Source of the DNA: Massilia niastensis DSM 21313
Lineage (GTDB): Bacteria > Pseudomonadota > Gammaproteobacteria > Burkholderiales > Burkholderiaceae_D
Assembly: GCF_000382345.1 (NCBI RefSeq)
Contig: NZ_KB908118.1
Coordinates: 1-32,079, forward strand
Reading direction: 5' to 3'
DNA length: 32,079 bases
Position numbers and translations under genes: made by a program
The notes under the pieces: generated by a model
What the model was told of the DNA's origin: nothing
The model's database searches: none
The model's input: the letters and a program-made list of their open reading frames with translations, nothing else
Part shown: positions 6,860 through 14,590 of the stretch, piece after piece
Numbering within the stretch: position 1 is the first letter of the stretch
Layout: each line of letters begins with the position of its first letter

Positions 6860-7792
6860 ATGGATCCGCTTACCGACATCCTGACTGGCTTGCGCATACG
6901 CCGCGCCCTGTTCACCCGCCTGGAAGCCAGCGCCCCCTGGGGATTCGACTCGTCCGGTGAACCTTTCCTCAAGTTCGTGTTGCTGGTACGCGGTTCGGCG
7001 ATCCTGCAAACGGCCGACAGTCCTGCGCCGATCGCGCTGCGTGGCGGCGACGTCTTCATCATGCTGCAGGACCAGCCCTACCGCATCTACGACCACGAGA
7101 ATTCCGCCACCACCGATTGCGTCGACATCGAGAAACTACGCATCGGCAACAAGATTGAGGTTGGCGGGGGCGGCGCGCGCACTTCCTTCATCAGCGGATT
7201 CTTCGAACTGGACGCGCAGGCGGCGAAGCCCTTGCTCAAGGTCCTGCCTCCGCTGCTGCATTTGAGGCTGGACCAGGACCGGGGCCTGGCCTTCCATTCG
7301 GTGCTGGAGTTGCTGGCGATCGAGACGGAAGCACCGGGACTGGGTTCGGAAGCGGTGGTTAGCCGCCTGTTCGAACTCCTGTTCGTCCATGCGATCCGCG
7401 CCTATTCGGCCCAGCCCGGCGGTCCAACGCGCGGCTGGCTGGCGGCGAACGCCGACCGTCACCTGGCCCTGGCGCTGGAGGCCATGCATGGCGACCCGGG
7501 ACATGACTGGACCGTGGAGTCGCTGGCGCGCATGGCAGGCATGTCACGTTCGGCGTTTGCCGCCCGTTTCAAGGCGGTGGTGGGACAGACCCCGCTCGAC
7601 TACCTGACCCAATGGCGCATGTATTGCGCCACCCGCCTGCTGCAGCACTCCGGCCTTGCGCTGGCCGAAGTGTCGCGCCAGGTCGGCTACGAATCGGTGG
7701 CCGCCTTCAACCGCGTATTCCGGCGCGAGACGGCCATGACGCCAGGCGCCTTCCGTAAAGCTGCCGAGTCCGCAGAGACAAGAATGCTCTAA
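6860..7792 (+). CDS. AraC-family regulator with N-terminal cupin domain (second)
   Basis: 310 residues from the ATG at 6860, giving the typical family opening MDPLTDILTGLRIRRALF; an upstream TTG at 6830 is in frame but has no support. Residues ~1-180 are the Cupin_6 domain (FLKFVLLVRGSAIL, IALRGGDVFIMLQDQPYRIYD). The C-terminal 100 residues hold two HTHs: WTVESLARMAGMSRSAFAARF and LAEVSRQVGYESVAAFNRVFRR. It has the same architecture as the regulator at 2294-3235 and probably arose from the same subfamily, each guarding its own oxidoreductase operon. Divergent from the NTF2-like operon and upstream, on the same strand, of the MDR/monooxygenase/SDR operon; either could be its target. Confidence 0.9.
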   Translation: MDPLTDILTGLRIRRALFTRLEASAPWGFDSSGEPFLKFVLLVRGSAILQTADSPAPIALRGGDVFIMLQDQPYRIYDHENSATTDCVDIEKLRIGNKIEVGGGGARTSFISGFFELDAQAAKPLLKVLPPLLHLRLDQDRGLAFHSVLELLAIETEAPGLGSEAVVSRLFELLFVHAIRAYSAQPGGPTRGWLAANADRHLALALEAMHGDPGHDWTVESLARMAGMSRSAFAARFKAVVGQTPLDYLTQWRMYCATRLLQHSGLALAEVSRQVGYESVAAFNRVFRRETAMTPGAFRKAAESAETRML

Positions 7793-7874
7793 CAGAACTT
7801 CGGCGCATCGGCGCCCACGATACTACGGCCATCATTGTTTTGGATTCACGAAAACTGCATCCACTTCCGGCCCG

Positions 7875-7903
7875 TTGTTCTGCCTATGGCTGCTCACTAC
7901 ACT
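7875..7903 (+). promoter_or_regulatory. Possible sigma-70 promoter of the MDR/monooxygenase/SDR operon
   Basis: TTGTTC (7875-7880), 17-bp spacer, TACACT (7898-7903), giving a leader of about 24 nt before the ATG at 7934. Match to consensus is moderate and the operon may instead depend on an activator. Confidence 0.35.
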
Positions 7904-7933
7904 GGATTCATCACTCACCCACTGGAGCATGCC

Positions 7934-8929
7934 ATGAACCAAGCGATGAAAGCAGTTGTACTGAACGCCTACGAAACCCCGCTGACCTTGACCGAGATTG
8001 CGCGTCCCGAGGCGGGCCCGGGCCAGGTCCTGGTGCGGATCAAGGCCAGTGGCGTCAATCCCCTGGACATCAAGATCGCTGCCGGCAAGGCCGACCATGC
8101 CCAGGTCGCGCCGGGCGCCATTCTCGGCATCGACATGGCCGGCGTGGTGCAAGCCGTCGGTGAAGGGGTAAGCGGCTTCGCGCCTGGCGACGAGGTCTGG
8201 GGCATGACTGGCGGCGTCGGTGGTGTCCAGGGTTCGCTGGCCGAATACGCCGCGGTCGACGCCCAGCTGCTCGCCCACAAGCCGTCCAGCATCGGGATGC
8301 GCGAGGCCGCGGCGCTGCCGCTCGTGTTCATCACGGCATGGGAAGGCCTGGTCGACCGCGCCCGGATCACGGCCGGGAAAAAGGTGCTCGTGCATGGCGG
8401 CGCCGGCGGCGTCGGCCATGTCGCCGTCCAGATCGCCCGGGCATTCGGCGCCGAGGTGTATGCCACCGGCAGCGCATCCCAGCGCGAGACCATCGAAGGC
8501 TACGGCGCCGTGTTCATCGATTACCGGGCCACCAGCGTCGAGGAATACGTGCAGCAATACACGGATGGCGAGGGCTTCGATATCGTGTACGACACCGTCG
8601 GCGGCGCCACCCTGGACGCTTCATTCAAGGCCGCGCGCCCCTACCACGGCCACGTCGTCAGCTGCCTGGGCTGGGGCACGCATGCGCTGGCGCCGCTGTC
8701 CTTCCGCGCCGCGACCTATTCCGGCGTGTTCACCTTGCTGCCCCTGTTGAGCGGCAAGGGCCGCGCCAACCATGGCACCATCATGAATGAGGCGGCCAAG
8801 CTGGTGGATGCAGGCAAGATCCGGGTCTTGCTGGACGATCGTCACTACACGCTGGCCGATGTCGGCCAGGCCCACGCAGCCATGCAGGATGGCAGCGCGC
8901 GCGGCAAGATCGTGGTGGAGGTGGCATGA
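7934..8929 (+). CDS. Zinc-independent MDR oxidoreductase (quinone/enone reductase type)
   Basis: 331 residues from the ATG at 7934, which has GGAG 6 bp upstream (the frame is open from 7835 but the extra part is unlike the family). GroES-like domain: MKAVVLNAYETPLTL, GPGQVLVRIKASGVNPLDIKI, ILGIDMAGVVQAVGEGV. Rossmann domain: VLVHGGAGGVGHVAVQIARAFG with the GGAGGVG loop, and a later FDIVYDTVGG strand. No zinc-ligand Cys is seen. Predicted role: NADPH-dependent reduction of a quinone or alpha,beta-unsaturated carbonyl. First of three genes that overlap by 4 bp each, so the three products are probably made in fixed proportion. Paralogous in type to the enzyme at 4261-5229. Confidence 0.9.
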   Translation: MNQAMKAVVLNAYETPLTLTEIARPEAGPGQVLVRIKASGVNPLDIKIAAGKADHAQVAPGAILGIDMAGVVQAVGEGVSGFAPGDEVWGMTGGVGGVQGSLAEYAAVDAQLLAHKPSSIGMREAAALPLVFITAWEGLVDRARITAGKKVLVHGGAGGVGHVAVQIARAFGAEVYATGSASQRETIEGYGAVFIDYRATSVEEYVQQYTDGEGFDIVYDTVGGATLDASFKAARPYHGHVVSCLGWGTHALAPLSFRAATYSGVFTLLPLLSGKGRANHGTIMNEAAKLVDAGKIRVLLDDRHYTLADVGQAHAAMQDGSARGKIVVEVA

Positions 8930-9957
8930 GCCTGCTCGCCCGCACCCCGCTGTCGGCGCTGGACGTCGTTCCGCTGCGCGCCGGAGGCTCGACCGCCGAT
9001 GCATTGCGCGAAGCCTTGGACTACGGCAAGGAGCTCGACGGCCTCGGCTTCCAGCGGATTTGGCTGGCCGAGCACCACAACCTGGCCGGAGTCGCCAGTT
9101 CAGCCACTGCCGTGCTGGTCGGCCAGATGGCAGCCGCCACCCGCAATCTGCGGGTGGGCGCCGGCGGGATCATGTTGCCGAACCATGCTCCGCTGGTGGT
9201 GGCCGAGAATTTCGGCACGCTGGAAACGCTGTTCCCGGGGCGGATCGACCTCGGCCTGGGGCGGGCGCCAGGGGCGGACGGTGAAACCATGCGTGCGCTG
9301 CGGCGCAGCCCGGCCGATGGCAATAGTTTTCCCGACCAGGTAGCGGAAATCCAGATGCTGCTGGGGCCGGATATGCCTGGTCAGCGGGTACGCGCCGTGC
9401 CGGGCGTGGGTACCAGGGTACCGCTCTGGATCCTGGGGTCCGGCAGCTTCGGCGCCGCGCTGGCCGCCGAACGCGGGATGCCCTTCGCCTTTGCCGCCCA
9501 CATCGCACCGCAGGCACTGCACGAGGCGGCGGCCTTGTACCGGGCCAGGTTCCAGCCATCGCTTGCGTTGGCGCGGCCCTACCTGATGGTGTGCCTGCCG
9601 CTGGTCGCTGCGGAGTCGGACGAGGAAGCGCAGTTCCTGGCGACCACCATGTTCCAGCGCAGCCTGGCCCTGGTCCGCGGCGAGGGCCTGAGCATGCTGC
9701 CACCCGTGGCCGACATGGGCGCGCGCTGGAGCCGAAGCGAAGAGCAGGCGGTGCGCAACATGCTGGGGGCGGCGGTCGTGGGCGGGCCGGAGACTGTCGC
9801 CAAGGAACTGGAGCGGGTACTCGCCGCGACCGGGGCCGACGAACTGATGTTCAGCTCGAATTTCTATCACGCCGCCGACCGCCTGCGCTCGAGCAGGATT
9901 GTCGCGGAACTGAGATTCGACGCCGTGTTGGATTCGGCGGAAGCGGAGGTCTGGTGA
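8926..9957 (+). CDS. Luciferase-like (LLM) flavin-dependent monooxygenase, YhbW-type group 1
   Basis: 343-residue TIM-barrel enzyme of the bacterial luciferase superfamily. Hallmarks of the 'group 1' LLM oxidoreductases are present: LSALDVVPLRAGGSTADAL at the start, GFQRIWLAEHHNLAGVASSA, then VGAGGIMLPNHAPLVVAENF and PGRIDLGLGRAPGAD. These enzymes use reduced FMN (or F420 in other taxa) and oxygen to oxidise small organics. An FMN reductase is not in the operon, so reduced flavin must come from elsewhere, or the MDR enzyme may feed the substrate. Start ATG overlaps the preceding stop as ATGA, and the stop overlaps the SDR start as GTGA. Confidence 0.9.
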   Translation: MSLLARTPLSALDVVPLRAGGSTADALREALDYGKELDGLGFQRIWLAEHHNLAGVASSATAVLVGQMAAATRNLRVGAGGIMLPNHAPLVVAENFGTLETLFPGRIDLGLGRAPGADGETMRALRRSPADGNSFPDQVAEIQMLLGPDMPGQRVRAVPGVGTRVPLWILGSGSFGAALAAERGMPFAFAAHIAPQALHEAAALYRARFQPSLALARPYLMVCLPLVAAESDEEAQFLATTMFQRSLALVRGEGLSMLPPVADMGARWSRSEEQAVRNMLGAAVVGGPETVAKELERVLAATGADELMFSSNFYHAADRLRSSRIVAELRFDAVLDSAEAEVW

Positions 9958-10901
9958 AGCACACATCGCCACACCATCCCATTCGGACGCCTTTCGGTTT
10001 CAGTTCGACAGCCGATGAGATTCTCAGCGGCATCGACCTGTCAGGCAAGCGCGCCATCGTCACAGGCGCCTCGTCCGGCATCGGCATCGATACCGCAAGG
10101 GTGCTGGCCGACGCTGGCGCCGATGTCACCCTGGCCGTGCGCAAACTCGACGCAGGCCTTCAGGTGGCGGCCCACTTGAAGGCCGTGACCGGTAATGAAA
10201 ACATCAGCGCTAGCTACCTCGACTTGAGCGACCAGGCCTCGATACAGGCCTTCGTCGGCAGCCGGAACGATCCGCTGCACATCCTGGTCAACAACGGTGG
10301 CATCATGGCACTGCCGGAGCTGACCAGGACGAGGGAAGGCTGGGAAATGCAGTATGCGACCAACTTCGTCGGACATTTCGCCCTCACCCTCGGCTTGCAC
10401 GAGGCGCTGGCGGCGGCCGGCGGAGCGCGCATCGTCTCGGTTAGTTCCAGCGGGAACCTGATCGCCCCGGTGATCTGGGACGACCCGCATTTCGACTTCA
10501 TGCCCTACGACCCTTTGGTCGCCTATGGCCAGTCGAAGACGGCCTGTGCATTGCTGGCGGTCGAGGCGACGCGGCGCTGGTCGGGTGATGCGATCTACGC
10601 GAACGCGCTCAATCCCGGTGCGATCGCCACCGGACTGCAGCGGCATACGGGCGGCTTGCGCACGCCGCCCGGGCGGCGCAAGACCACGGCGCAGGGAGCG
10701 GCCACCTCGGTCCTGCTGGCGGGTTCGCCGCTGCTCGAGAAGATCGGCGGCCGCTACTTCGAGGATTGCAACGAGGCCGAGATCCTGTTGCGCCGGCCCG
10801 GCGATTACCGCGGTGTCGCCCATTACGCGCTTGATCCCGCCAACGCCGCGCGCCTGTGGGACATGACCCTGGAAATGATCGACCGTCGGCAACGGCGATA
10901 A
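9954..10901 (+). CDS. Short-chain dehydrogenase/reductase (SDR)
   Basis: 315 residues from a GTG at 9954. This start is favoured because GGAGG lies 4 bp upstream and GTG overlaps the monooxygenase stop (GTGA); the frame is open much further up but only as a shadow of that gene. Motifs: cofactor loop TGASSGIG (about residues 37-44), structural NNGG in place of the usual NNAG (LVNNGGIMA), catalytic Ser in SVSSSGN, and Y-G-Q-S-K as the YxxxK pair. The long N-terminal extension and the overall layout match the retinol-dehydrogenase/WWOX-like branch. Expected: NAD(P)-linked alcohol/ketone interconversion. Third gene of the overlapping operon; a strong hairpin follows. Confidence 0.9.
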   Translation: MKHTSPHHPIRTPFGFSSTADEILSGIDLSGKRAIVTGASSGIGIDTARVLADAGADVTLAVRKLDAGLQVAAHLKAVTGNENISASYLDLSDQASIQAFVGSRNDPLHILVNNGGIMALPELTRTREGWEMQYATNFVGHFALTLGLHEALAAAGGARIVSVSSSGNLIAPVIWDDPHFDFMPYDPLVAYGQSKTACALLAVEATRRWSGDAIYANALNPGAIATGLQRHTGGLRTPPGRRKTTAQGAATSVLLAGSPLLEKIGGRYFEDCNEAEILLRRPGDYRGVAHYALDPANAARLWDMTLEMIDRRQRR

Positions 10902-10944
10902 AGCAAGCCAGTTCATCCCCCATCCTCCCCGCGGTTTTCATTTC

Positions 10945-10978
10945 AGGCCCTGCGGCGCCCGCGGCGCTTGCAGGGCCT
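10945..10978 (+). terminator. Rho-independent terminator after the SDR gene
   Basis: AGGCCCTGC (10945-10953) pairs perfectly with GCAGGGCCT (10970-10978), with a GC-rich inner part, followed by CTTT. It lies 44 bp after the SDR stop. The T-tract is short. Confidence 0.6.
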
Positions 10979-11108
10979 CTTTGCACGGTGCGCTGAACAC
11001 CAGCGCCTGCTTCCGCCCATTCCTGGCGCATCCCAACATGACCATGAGCCACGCCGCGCGAGCGAGCGCGGCGCGCACGCGCCATTCCGACCAGGGCCGC
11101 GCTTTATA

Positions 11109-11138
11109 CGCGAATCGCGAAAACTGTTTGCATTGACA
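11109..11138 (+). promoter_or_regulatory. Candidate operator and -35 element ahead of the exported MBL/hydrolase pair
   Basis: CGCGA-A-TCGCG (11109-11119) is a perfect palindrome. TTGACA (11133-11138) is a perfect -35 hexamer, but the bases 17 bp later (CGATCT) are a poor -10, so transcription may need an activator. Leader to the ATG would be about 70 nt. Confidence 0.35.
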
Positions 11139-11234
11139 GGGGGTAACTCCCTGGCCGATCTGCGACTAATCTACCTTCATCGCGGCGCAACGCAGCGCCA
11201 GCGAAGACAAACCAAGCCGATAGGAGTAAGACCC

Positions 11235-12179
11235 ATGAAGATCACACCCGCCACCCTCCGCCGCCTGCTGCTGTCGACCACGATTGCCGCCCTCGGCGCG
11301 AGCTGGTTCGCCCCCGCCGACGCCGCAGCCGTCAGCCCCGTCATCCAGATCAACGAAGCCACGTCCAAGGCCGACATCACCACGCAGCAGTTGCGCGGCA
11401 ATATCAGCGTGCTGATGGGTGCGGGTGGGAATATCGTTGCCCTGCAAGGCGCGAAGGGCAAGTTCCTGGTCGACGCAGGCATTTCCGTCTCCAAGGCCAA
11501 GCTGCAGGCTGCGCTGGCCCAGGTGGGCAAGGGGCCCGTCAAATACGTCGCCAACACCCACTGGCACTGGGACCATACCGATGGCAACACCTGGCTCGGC
11601 GAGTCCGGCGCCACCATCATCGCCCATCCGAATACGCTTAAACACATCTCCGAAACCACCCGGGTCGACGACTGGAACTACACCTTCAAGCCGCTGCCGA
11701 AAGCCGGTCTTCCGACCATCCTGGTGAAAGACGGGAAGACCATGCAGTTCGGCGGCGAACTCATCACGCTGAAGAACCTCGGCAACGGTCACACCGATGG
11801 CGACTTGTGGATCCGCTTCGAGAAAGCCGATGTGCTGGTGTTGGGTGACACGTTCTGGAACGGGGTCTATCCGTTCATCGACAACGCCTCGCACGGCGGC
11901 ATCAATGAAGCGATCAAGTGGGCGAACCATGCGATCGAGCAGAGCAGCGACCACACCATCATCGTGCCGGGCCACGGCCCGGTCGGCAACCGCGCGCAAC
12001 TGATCGAATTCCGCGACATGCTGGTGACTGTGCGCGACAAGGTCAAGGGCTTGAAGGACAAGGGCCTCACCGTCGAACAGGCAGTTGCCGCCAAGCCCAC
12101 CTCGCAGTTCGACGCGAAGTACGGAAACTTCGTCATCAACCCCGATTTCTTCACCCGCCTGGTCTATGCCGGCCTGTAA
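11235..12179 (+). CDS. Exported metallo-beta-lactamase-fold hydrolase
   Basis: 314 residues. A signal peptide of ~30 residues (TLRRLLLSTTIAALGAS, ending ADA-AA) carries an Arg-Arg pair, so Tat export is possible though Sec is not excluded. The MBL metal site is complete: H109-W-H111-W-D113-H114, later NLGNGHTDGD, the bridging Asp in VLVLGDTFWNG and the last His in IVPGHGPVGN. This points to a dinuclear-zinc hydrolase in the periplasm or outside. It lacks features that would let me choose between lactamase, lactonase and other hydrolases; the layout is that of the broad 'MBL fold metallo-hydrolase' group. AGGAG lies 8 bp before the ATG at 11235. Followed 15 bp later by an exported alpha/beta hydrolase, likely a co-transcribed pair. 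Confidence 0.88.
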   Translation: MKITPATLRRLLLSTTIAALGASWFAPADAAAVSPVIQINEATSKADITTQQLRGNISVLMGAGGNIVALQGAKGKFLVDAGISVSKAKLQAALAQVGKGPVKYVANTHWHWDHTDGNTWLGESGATIIAHPNTLKHISETTRVDDWNYTFKPLPKAGLPTILVKDGKTMQFGGELITLKNLGNGHTDGDLWIRFEKADVLVLGDTFWNGVYPFIDNASHGGINEAIKWANHAIEQSSDHTIIVPGHGPVGNRAQLIEFRDMLVTVRDKVKGLKDKGLTVEQAVAAKPTSQFDAKYGNFVINPDFFTRLVYAGL

Positions 12180-12194
12180 TCCAAGGAGCACAAC

Positions 12195-13136
12195 ATGAGC
12201 AAACTGTCCAAAATCATCGCCCTGTCCGTCTTCGCGCTGGCCGCCGGCGCAACGAGCGCAGCAGTCAGCACGCCTGCCGCCAAGGCCGCGCCGGCCCAGG
12301 CAAGCGCCAGCTACATCATCACCCGTGACGGCGTACAGCTGTACTACAAGGACTGGGGACCCCGCAACGGACAACCCATCGTCTTCAGCCATGGCTGGCC
12401 GCTGAGCGCGGACAGCTGGGAGTCGCAGATGCTGTTCCTGGCCAGCCAGGGCTACCGGGTGATCGCCCACGACCGCCGCGGCCATGGCCGCTCCAGCCAG
12501 CCATGGGACGGCAACGACATGGACCACTATGCCGATGACCTGGCCACCGTCATCGAGACGCTGAATCTGAAGAACGCGGTGCTGGTGGGCTTTTCCACCG
12601 GCGGCGGCGAAGTGGCCCGCTATATCGGCCGCCATGGCACCGGGCGCGTCGCCAAGGCGGTGCTGATCTCGGCCGTGCCGCCGATGATGGTGAAAACGGC
12701 GGACAATCCGGGCGGCGTGCCGATGGAGGTATTCGACGGCCTGCGCAAGCAGCAGGTCGAGAACCGCGCGCAACTATACAAGGATATTCCGACCGGCCCC
12801 TTCTTCGGCTTCAACCGCCCAGGCGCTAAAGTGTCGCAGGGCATGATCGACAACTGGTGGATGCAGGGCATGCAAGGGGGCCACAAGGGCACGTACGACT
12901 CGATCAAGGCATTTTCCGAAACCGATTTCCGGGCCGACTTGAAGAAATTCGACAAGCCGACTCTGGTCATCCACGGTGACGACGACCAGATCGTGCCGAT
13001 CGACGTCGGCGGACGGGCTTCGGCAAAGATGATCAAGGGCGCAAAGCTGATCGTCTATCCCGGCGCTCCGCACGGGCTGACCGATACCCATAAGGACAAG
13101 GTAAACGCAGACCTGCTGGCCTTCATCAGGGACTGA
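12195..13136 (+). CDS. Exported alpha/beta hydrolase of the non-heme chloroperoxidase type
   Basis: 313 residues. Signal peptide and Ala-rich linker occupy ~1-38 (KIIALSVFALAAGATSA). The fold then begins YIITRDGVQLYYKDWG. Catalytic triad: nucleophile S134 in V-G-F-S-T-G-G-G, acid Asp in the HGDDDQIVP loop (262-264) and His293 in PGAPHGL; the oxyanion segment is FSHGWPLSADSWESQM. GFSTGGGEVARYI is the hallmark of cofactor-free haloperoxidases/perhydrolases. These are usually cytoplasmic and about 275 residues long, so an N-terminal export signal is worth noting. In vivo they may be esterases or lactonases. AAGGAG sits 7 bp before the ATG. Second gene of the pair with the MBL protein. Confidence 0.88.
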   Translation: MSKLSKIIALSVFALAAGATSAAVSTPAAKAAPAQASASYIITRDGVQLYYKDWGPRNGQPIVFSHGWPLSADSWESQMLFLASQGYRVIAHDRRGHGRSSQPWDGNDMDHYADDLATVIETLNLKNAVLVGFSTGGGEVARYIGRHGTGRVAKAVLISAVPPMMVKTADNPGGVPMEVFDGLRKQQVENRAQLYKDIPTGPFFGFNRPGAKVSQGMIDNWWMQGMQGGHKGTYDSIKAFSETDFRADLKKFDKPTLVIHGDDDQIVPIDVGGRASAKMIKGAKLIVYPGAPHGLTDTHKDKVNADLLAFIRD

Positions 13137-13151
13137 TCAGTCCTGCCCTGG

Positions 13152-13180
13152 CCGGAACGCAGCTCCCCGCTGGGTTCCGG
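13152..13180 (+). terminator. Hairpin downstream of the alpha/beta hydrolase gene
   Basis: CCGGAAC (13152-13158) pairs with GTTCCGG (13174-13180); an inner CAGC/GCTG stem adds four pairs after one G-G mismatch, leaving a TCCCC loop. It is 15 bp after the stop. No T-run follows, so intrinsic termination is not certain. Confidence 0.45.
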
Positions 13181-13307
13181 CATGGTTCATTGCCGACGCT
13201 GTCGTGCTGGAATGGCATGCCAGGCCGGCTGCCTCCGTTCGTATGGCGTACCGGATTGCACACCCAAGCCGCACGTTTCTTCGCCCAGGATCGGCACACG
13301 CGAAAAT

Positions 13308-13336
13308 TTGACGATCCTGCCGTCTAGGCGGATAAA
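13308..13336 (+). promoter_or_regulatory. Sigma-70 promoter of the EAL-CZB gene
   Basis: TTGACG (13308-13313), 17-bp spacer, GATAAA (13331-13336). It would give a 5' leader of about 24 nt containing the GGGGAGG ribosome-binding site (13355-13361). The gene therefore appears to be transcribed alone. Confidence 0.55.
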
Positions 13337-13366
13337 GGAACATCTGCTGTCGCTGGGGAGGTCATC

Positions 13367-14590
13367 ATGGAAACAGTTACCGAGGCCGAGATCGCCCAGG
13401 GAATCCGCAATAGTGAGTTCACGCTGTACTACCAGCCGAAGTCCTCACTGATCACCAGCCGCATCGTCGGCGCGGAGGCACTCGCACGCTGGCGGCGGCC
13501 GAACGGCGTCGTGCTCCCTCCAGCGAGCTTCATCCATGTCGCCGAACACAGCGGGCTGGTCAAGGGCATGACACTCCAGCTGCTGTCGGAACTGGTGCAC
13601 GAACTGGCGGACAACGGGCTGGGTAGCGACTTGTGCATCTCCTTCAATGTCACGGCCCAGGATTTCGAGGATGACGCCCTGACCAACACCATTCTCCACG
13701 CCATCTCCCATCAGCACCTGCCCCCTGCTTCCCTCGAGCTCGAGATCACCGAGACCCAGGCGCTCGAGGCGGGCGATTTCGTGCTCAGGCGCGTCCAGTC
13801 GCTCGCGGACGCAGGCATCGGGCTGGCCATGGACGACTACGGGATCGGCTATTCGAGCATGGATACATTGAGCCAGTGGCCATTCACAACGATCAAGCTG
13901 GACCAGGGCATAGTCAGGCGGATGCTCGAGTCCAGGAAGAACGCGACCATCGTGCGCTCGTCGATCAGGCTCGGTCACGAACTGGGCCTGAACGTGGTGG
14001 CCGAAGGCGTCGAGACCGTGGCCCAGTACGTTTTCCTGGTCGAGGCGGGATGCAGACTCATCCAGGGCTACCTGGTCAGCCCTCCCCTGCCACTGGATGA
14101 TTTTCAGGCGCTTCGCCAGCGGGCCACCGCCTGCCCAGGATTCCCGATCGGACTGGTGCACATGGCAATCGTCGACCACGTCCAGTGGCGGCGTCAGATG
14201 GTCAGCTATGCGATCCAGCGCGCGGCCTTTCCGCCGGGCTCGTCCGCGCGGCAGACTGAAGGCTATCCGCAACTCTGCGTCACCAAGTGCGGGCTCGGCC
14301 AATGGTACTACGGTGAGGGCCGCTACCACGCCGACACGCCGATGTATCAGGCGCTCGATGCGCCGCACCAGGACCTGCATCGCGTGGGGGAAGCGATCGT
14401 CGGCCAGGTCCGTGCCGGCGCAACGCTCACTGACCTGGCCCCCCTGTTGCAGGATCTGAAAACAGCCTCGGTGCAATTGATCCGCCTGTTGGAAGATATT
14501 GAGGACCTGGGCCTGCAGACCTTGTACAGCAAAGATTCCGGACTCAGCTGCGCGACCCGGTCGGCATGCGTTTCCGCTATCCGCACTTGA
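13367..14590 (+). CDS. Cyclic-di-GMP phosphodiesterase: EAL domain with C-terminal CZB zinc-binding domain
   Basis: 407 residues, no membrane segment, so a cytoplasmic protein. Residues ~5-250 are an EAL domain with every catalytic motif kept: E37-A-L, SFNVT, ELEITE, MDDYGIGYSS (DD pair), TIKLD and VVAEGVE, ending GYLVSPPLP. It should hydrolyse c-di-GMP to pGpG. Residues ~262-345 fit the chemoreceptor zinc-binding (CZB) pattern: H271-V-Q-W, C308-G-L-G-Q-W, then H334-Q-D-L-H338, the His3-Cys zinc site. CZB domains are best known in chemoreceptors and in the diguanylate cyclase DgcZ, where zinc occupancy or Cys oxidation changes activity. Here one is fused to the degrading enzyme (inference: zinc or hypochlorite tunes c-di-GMP breakdown). 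The tail after 350 is helical. Start supported by GGGGAGG. Confidence 0.88.
   Translation: METVTEAEIAQGIRNSEFTLYYQPKSSLITSRIVGAEALARWRRPNGVVLPPASFIHVAEHSGLVKGMTLQLLSELVHELADNGLGSDLCISFNVTAQDFEDDALTNTILHAISHQHLPPASLELEITETQALEAGDFVLRRVQSLADAGIGLAMDDYGIGYSSMDTLSQWPFTTIKLDQGIVRRMLESRKNATIVRSSIRLGHELGLNVVAEGVETVAQYVFLVEAGCRLIQGYLVSPPLPLDDFQALRQRATACPGFPIGLVHMAIVDHVQWRRQMVSYAIQRAAFPPGSSARQTEGYPQLCVTKCGLGQWYYGEGRYHADTPMYQALDAPHQDLHRVGEAIVGQVRAGATLTDLAPLLQDLKTASVQLIRLLEDIEDLGLQTLYSKDSGLSCATRSACVSAIRT

Larger units (their letters stand above)
10902..11234 (+). other. Gene-free interval (333 bp) with a terminator, a GC-rich hairpin and a palindrome
   Basis: Contents: the terminator hairpin at 10945-10978, a second perfect stem CGCCGCGC / GCGCGGCG (11052-11073, 6-nt loop) and the palindrome at 11109-11119. 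A 31-codon ATG frame starts at 11038 (begins MTMSHAARAS), but it has no ribosome-binding site and Ala/Arg-rich low-complexity composition, so I do not call it a gene. Confidence 0.7.

Noticed and set aside
11038..11136. 31-codon ORF ahead of the MBL gene
   Set aside because: No ribosome-binding site, Ala/Arg low complexity across a GC hairpin, stop inside the apparent -35 box.
11166..12773. 535-codon minus-strand open frame over the MBL and hydrolase genes
   Set aside because: Antisense shadow; both plus-strand genes have full catalytic motifs, signal peptides and ribosome-binding sites.
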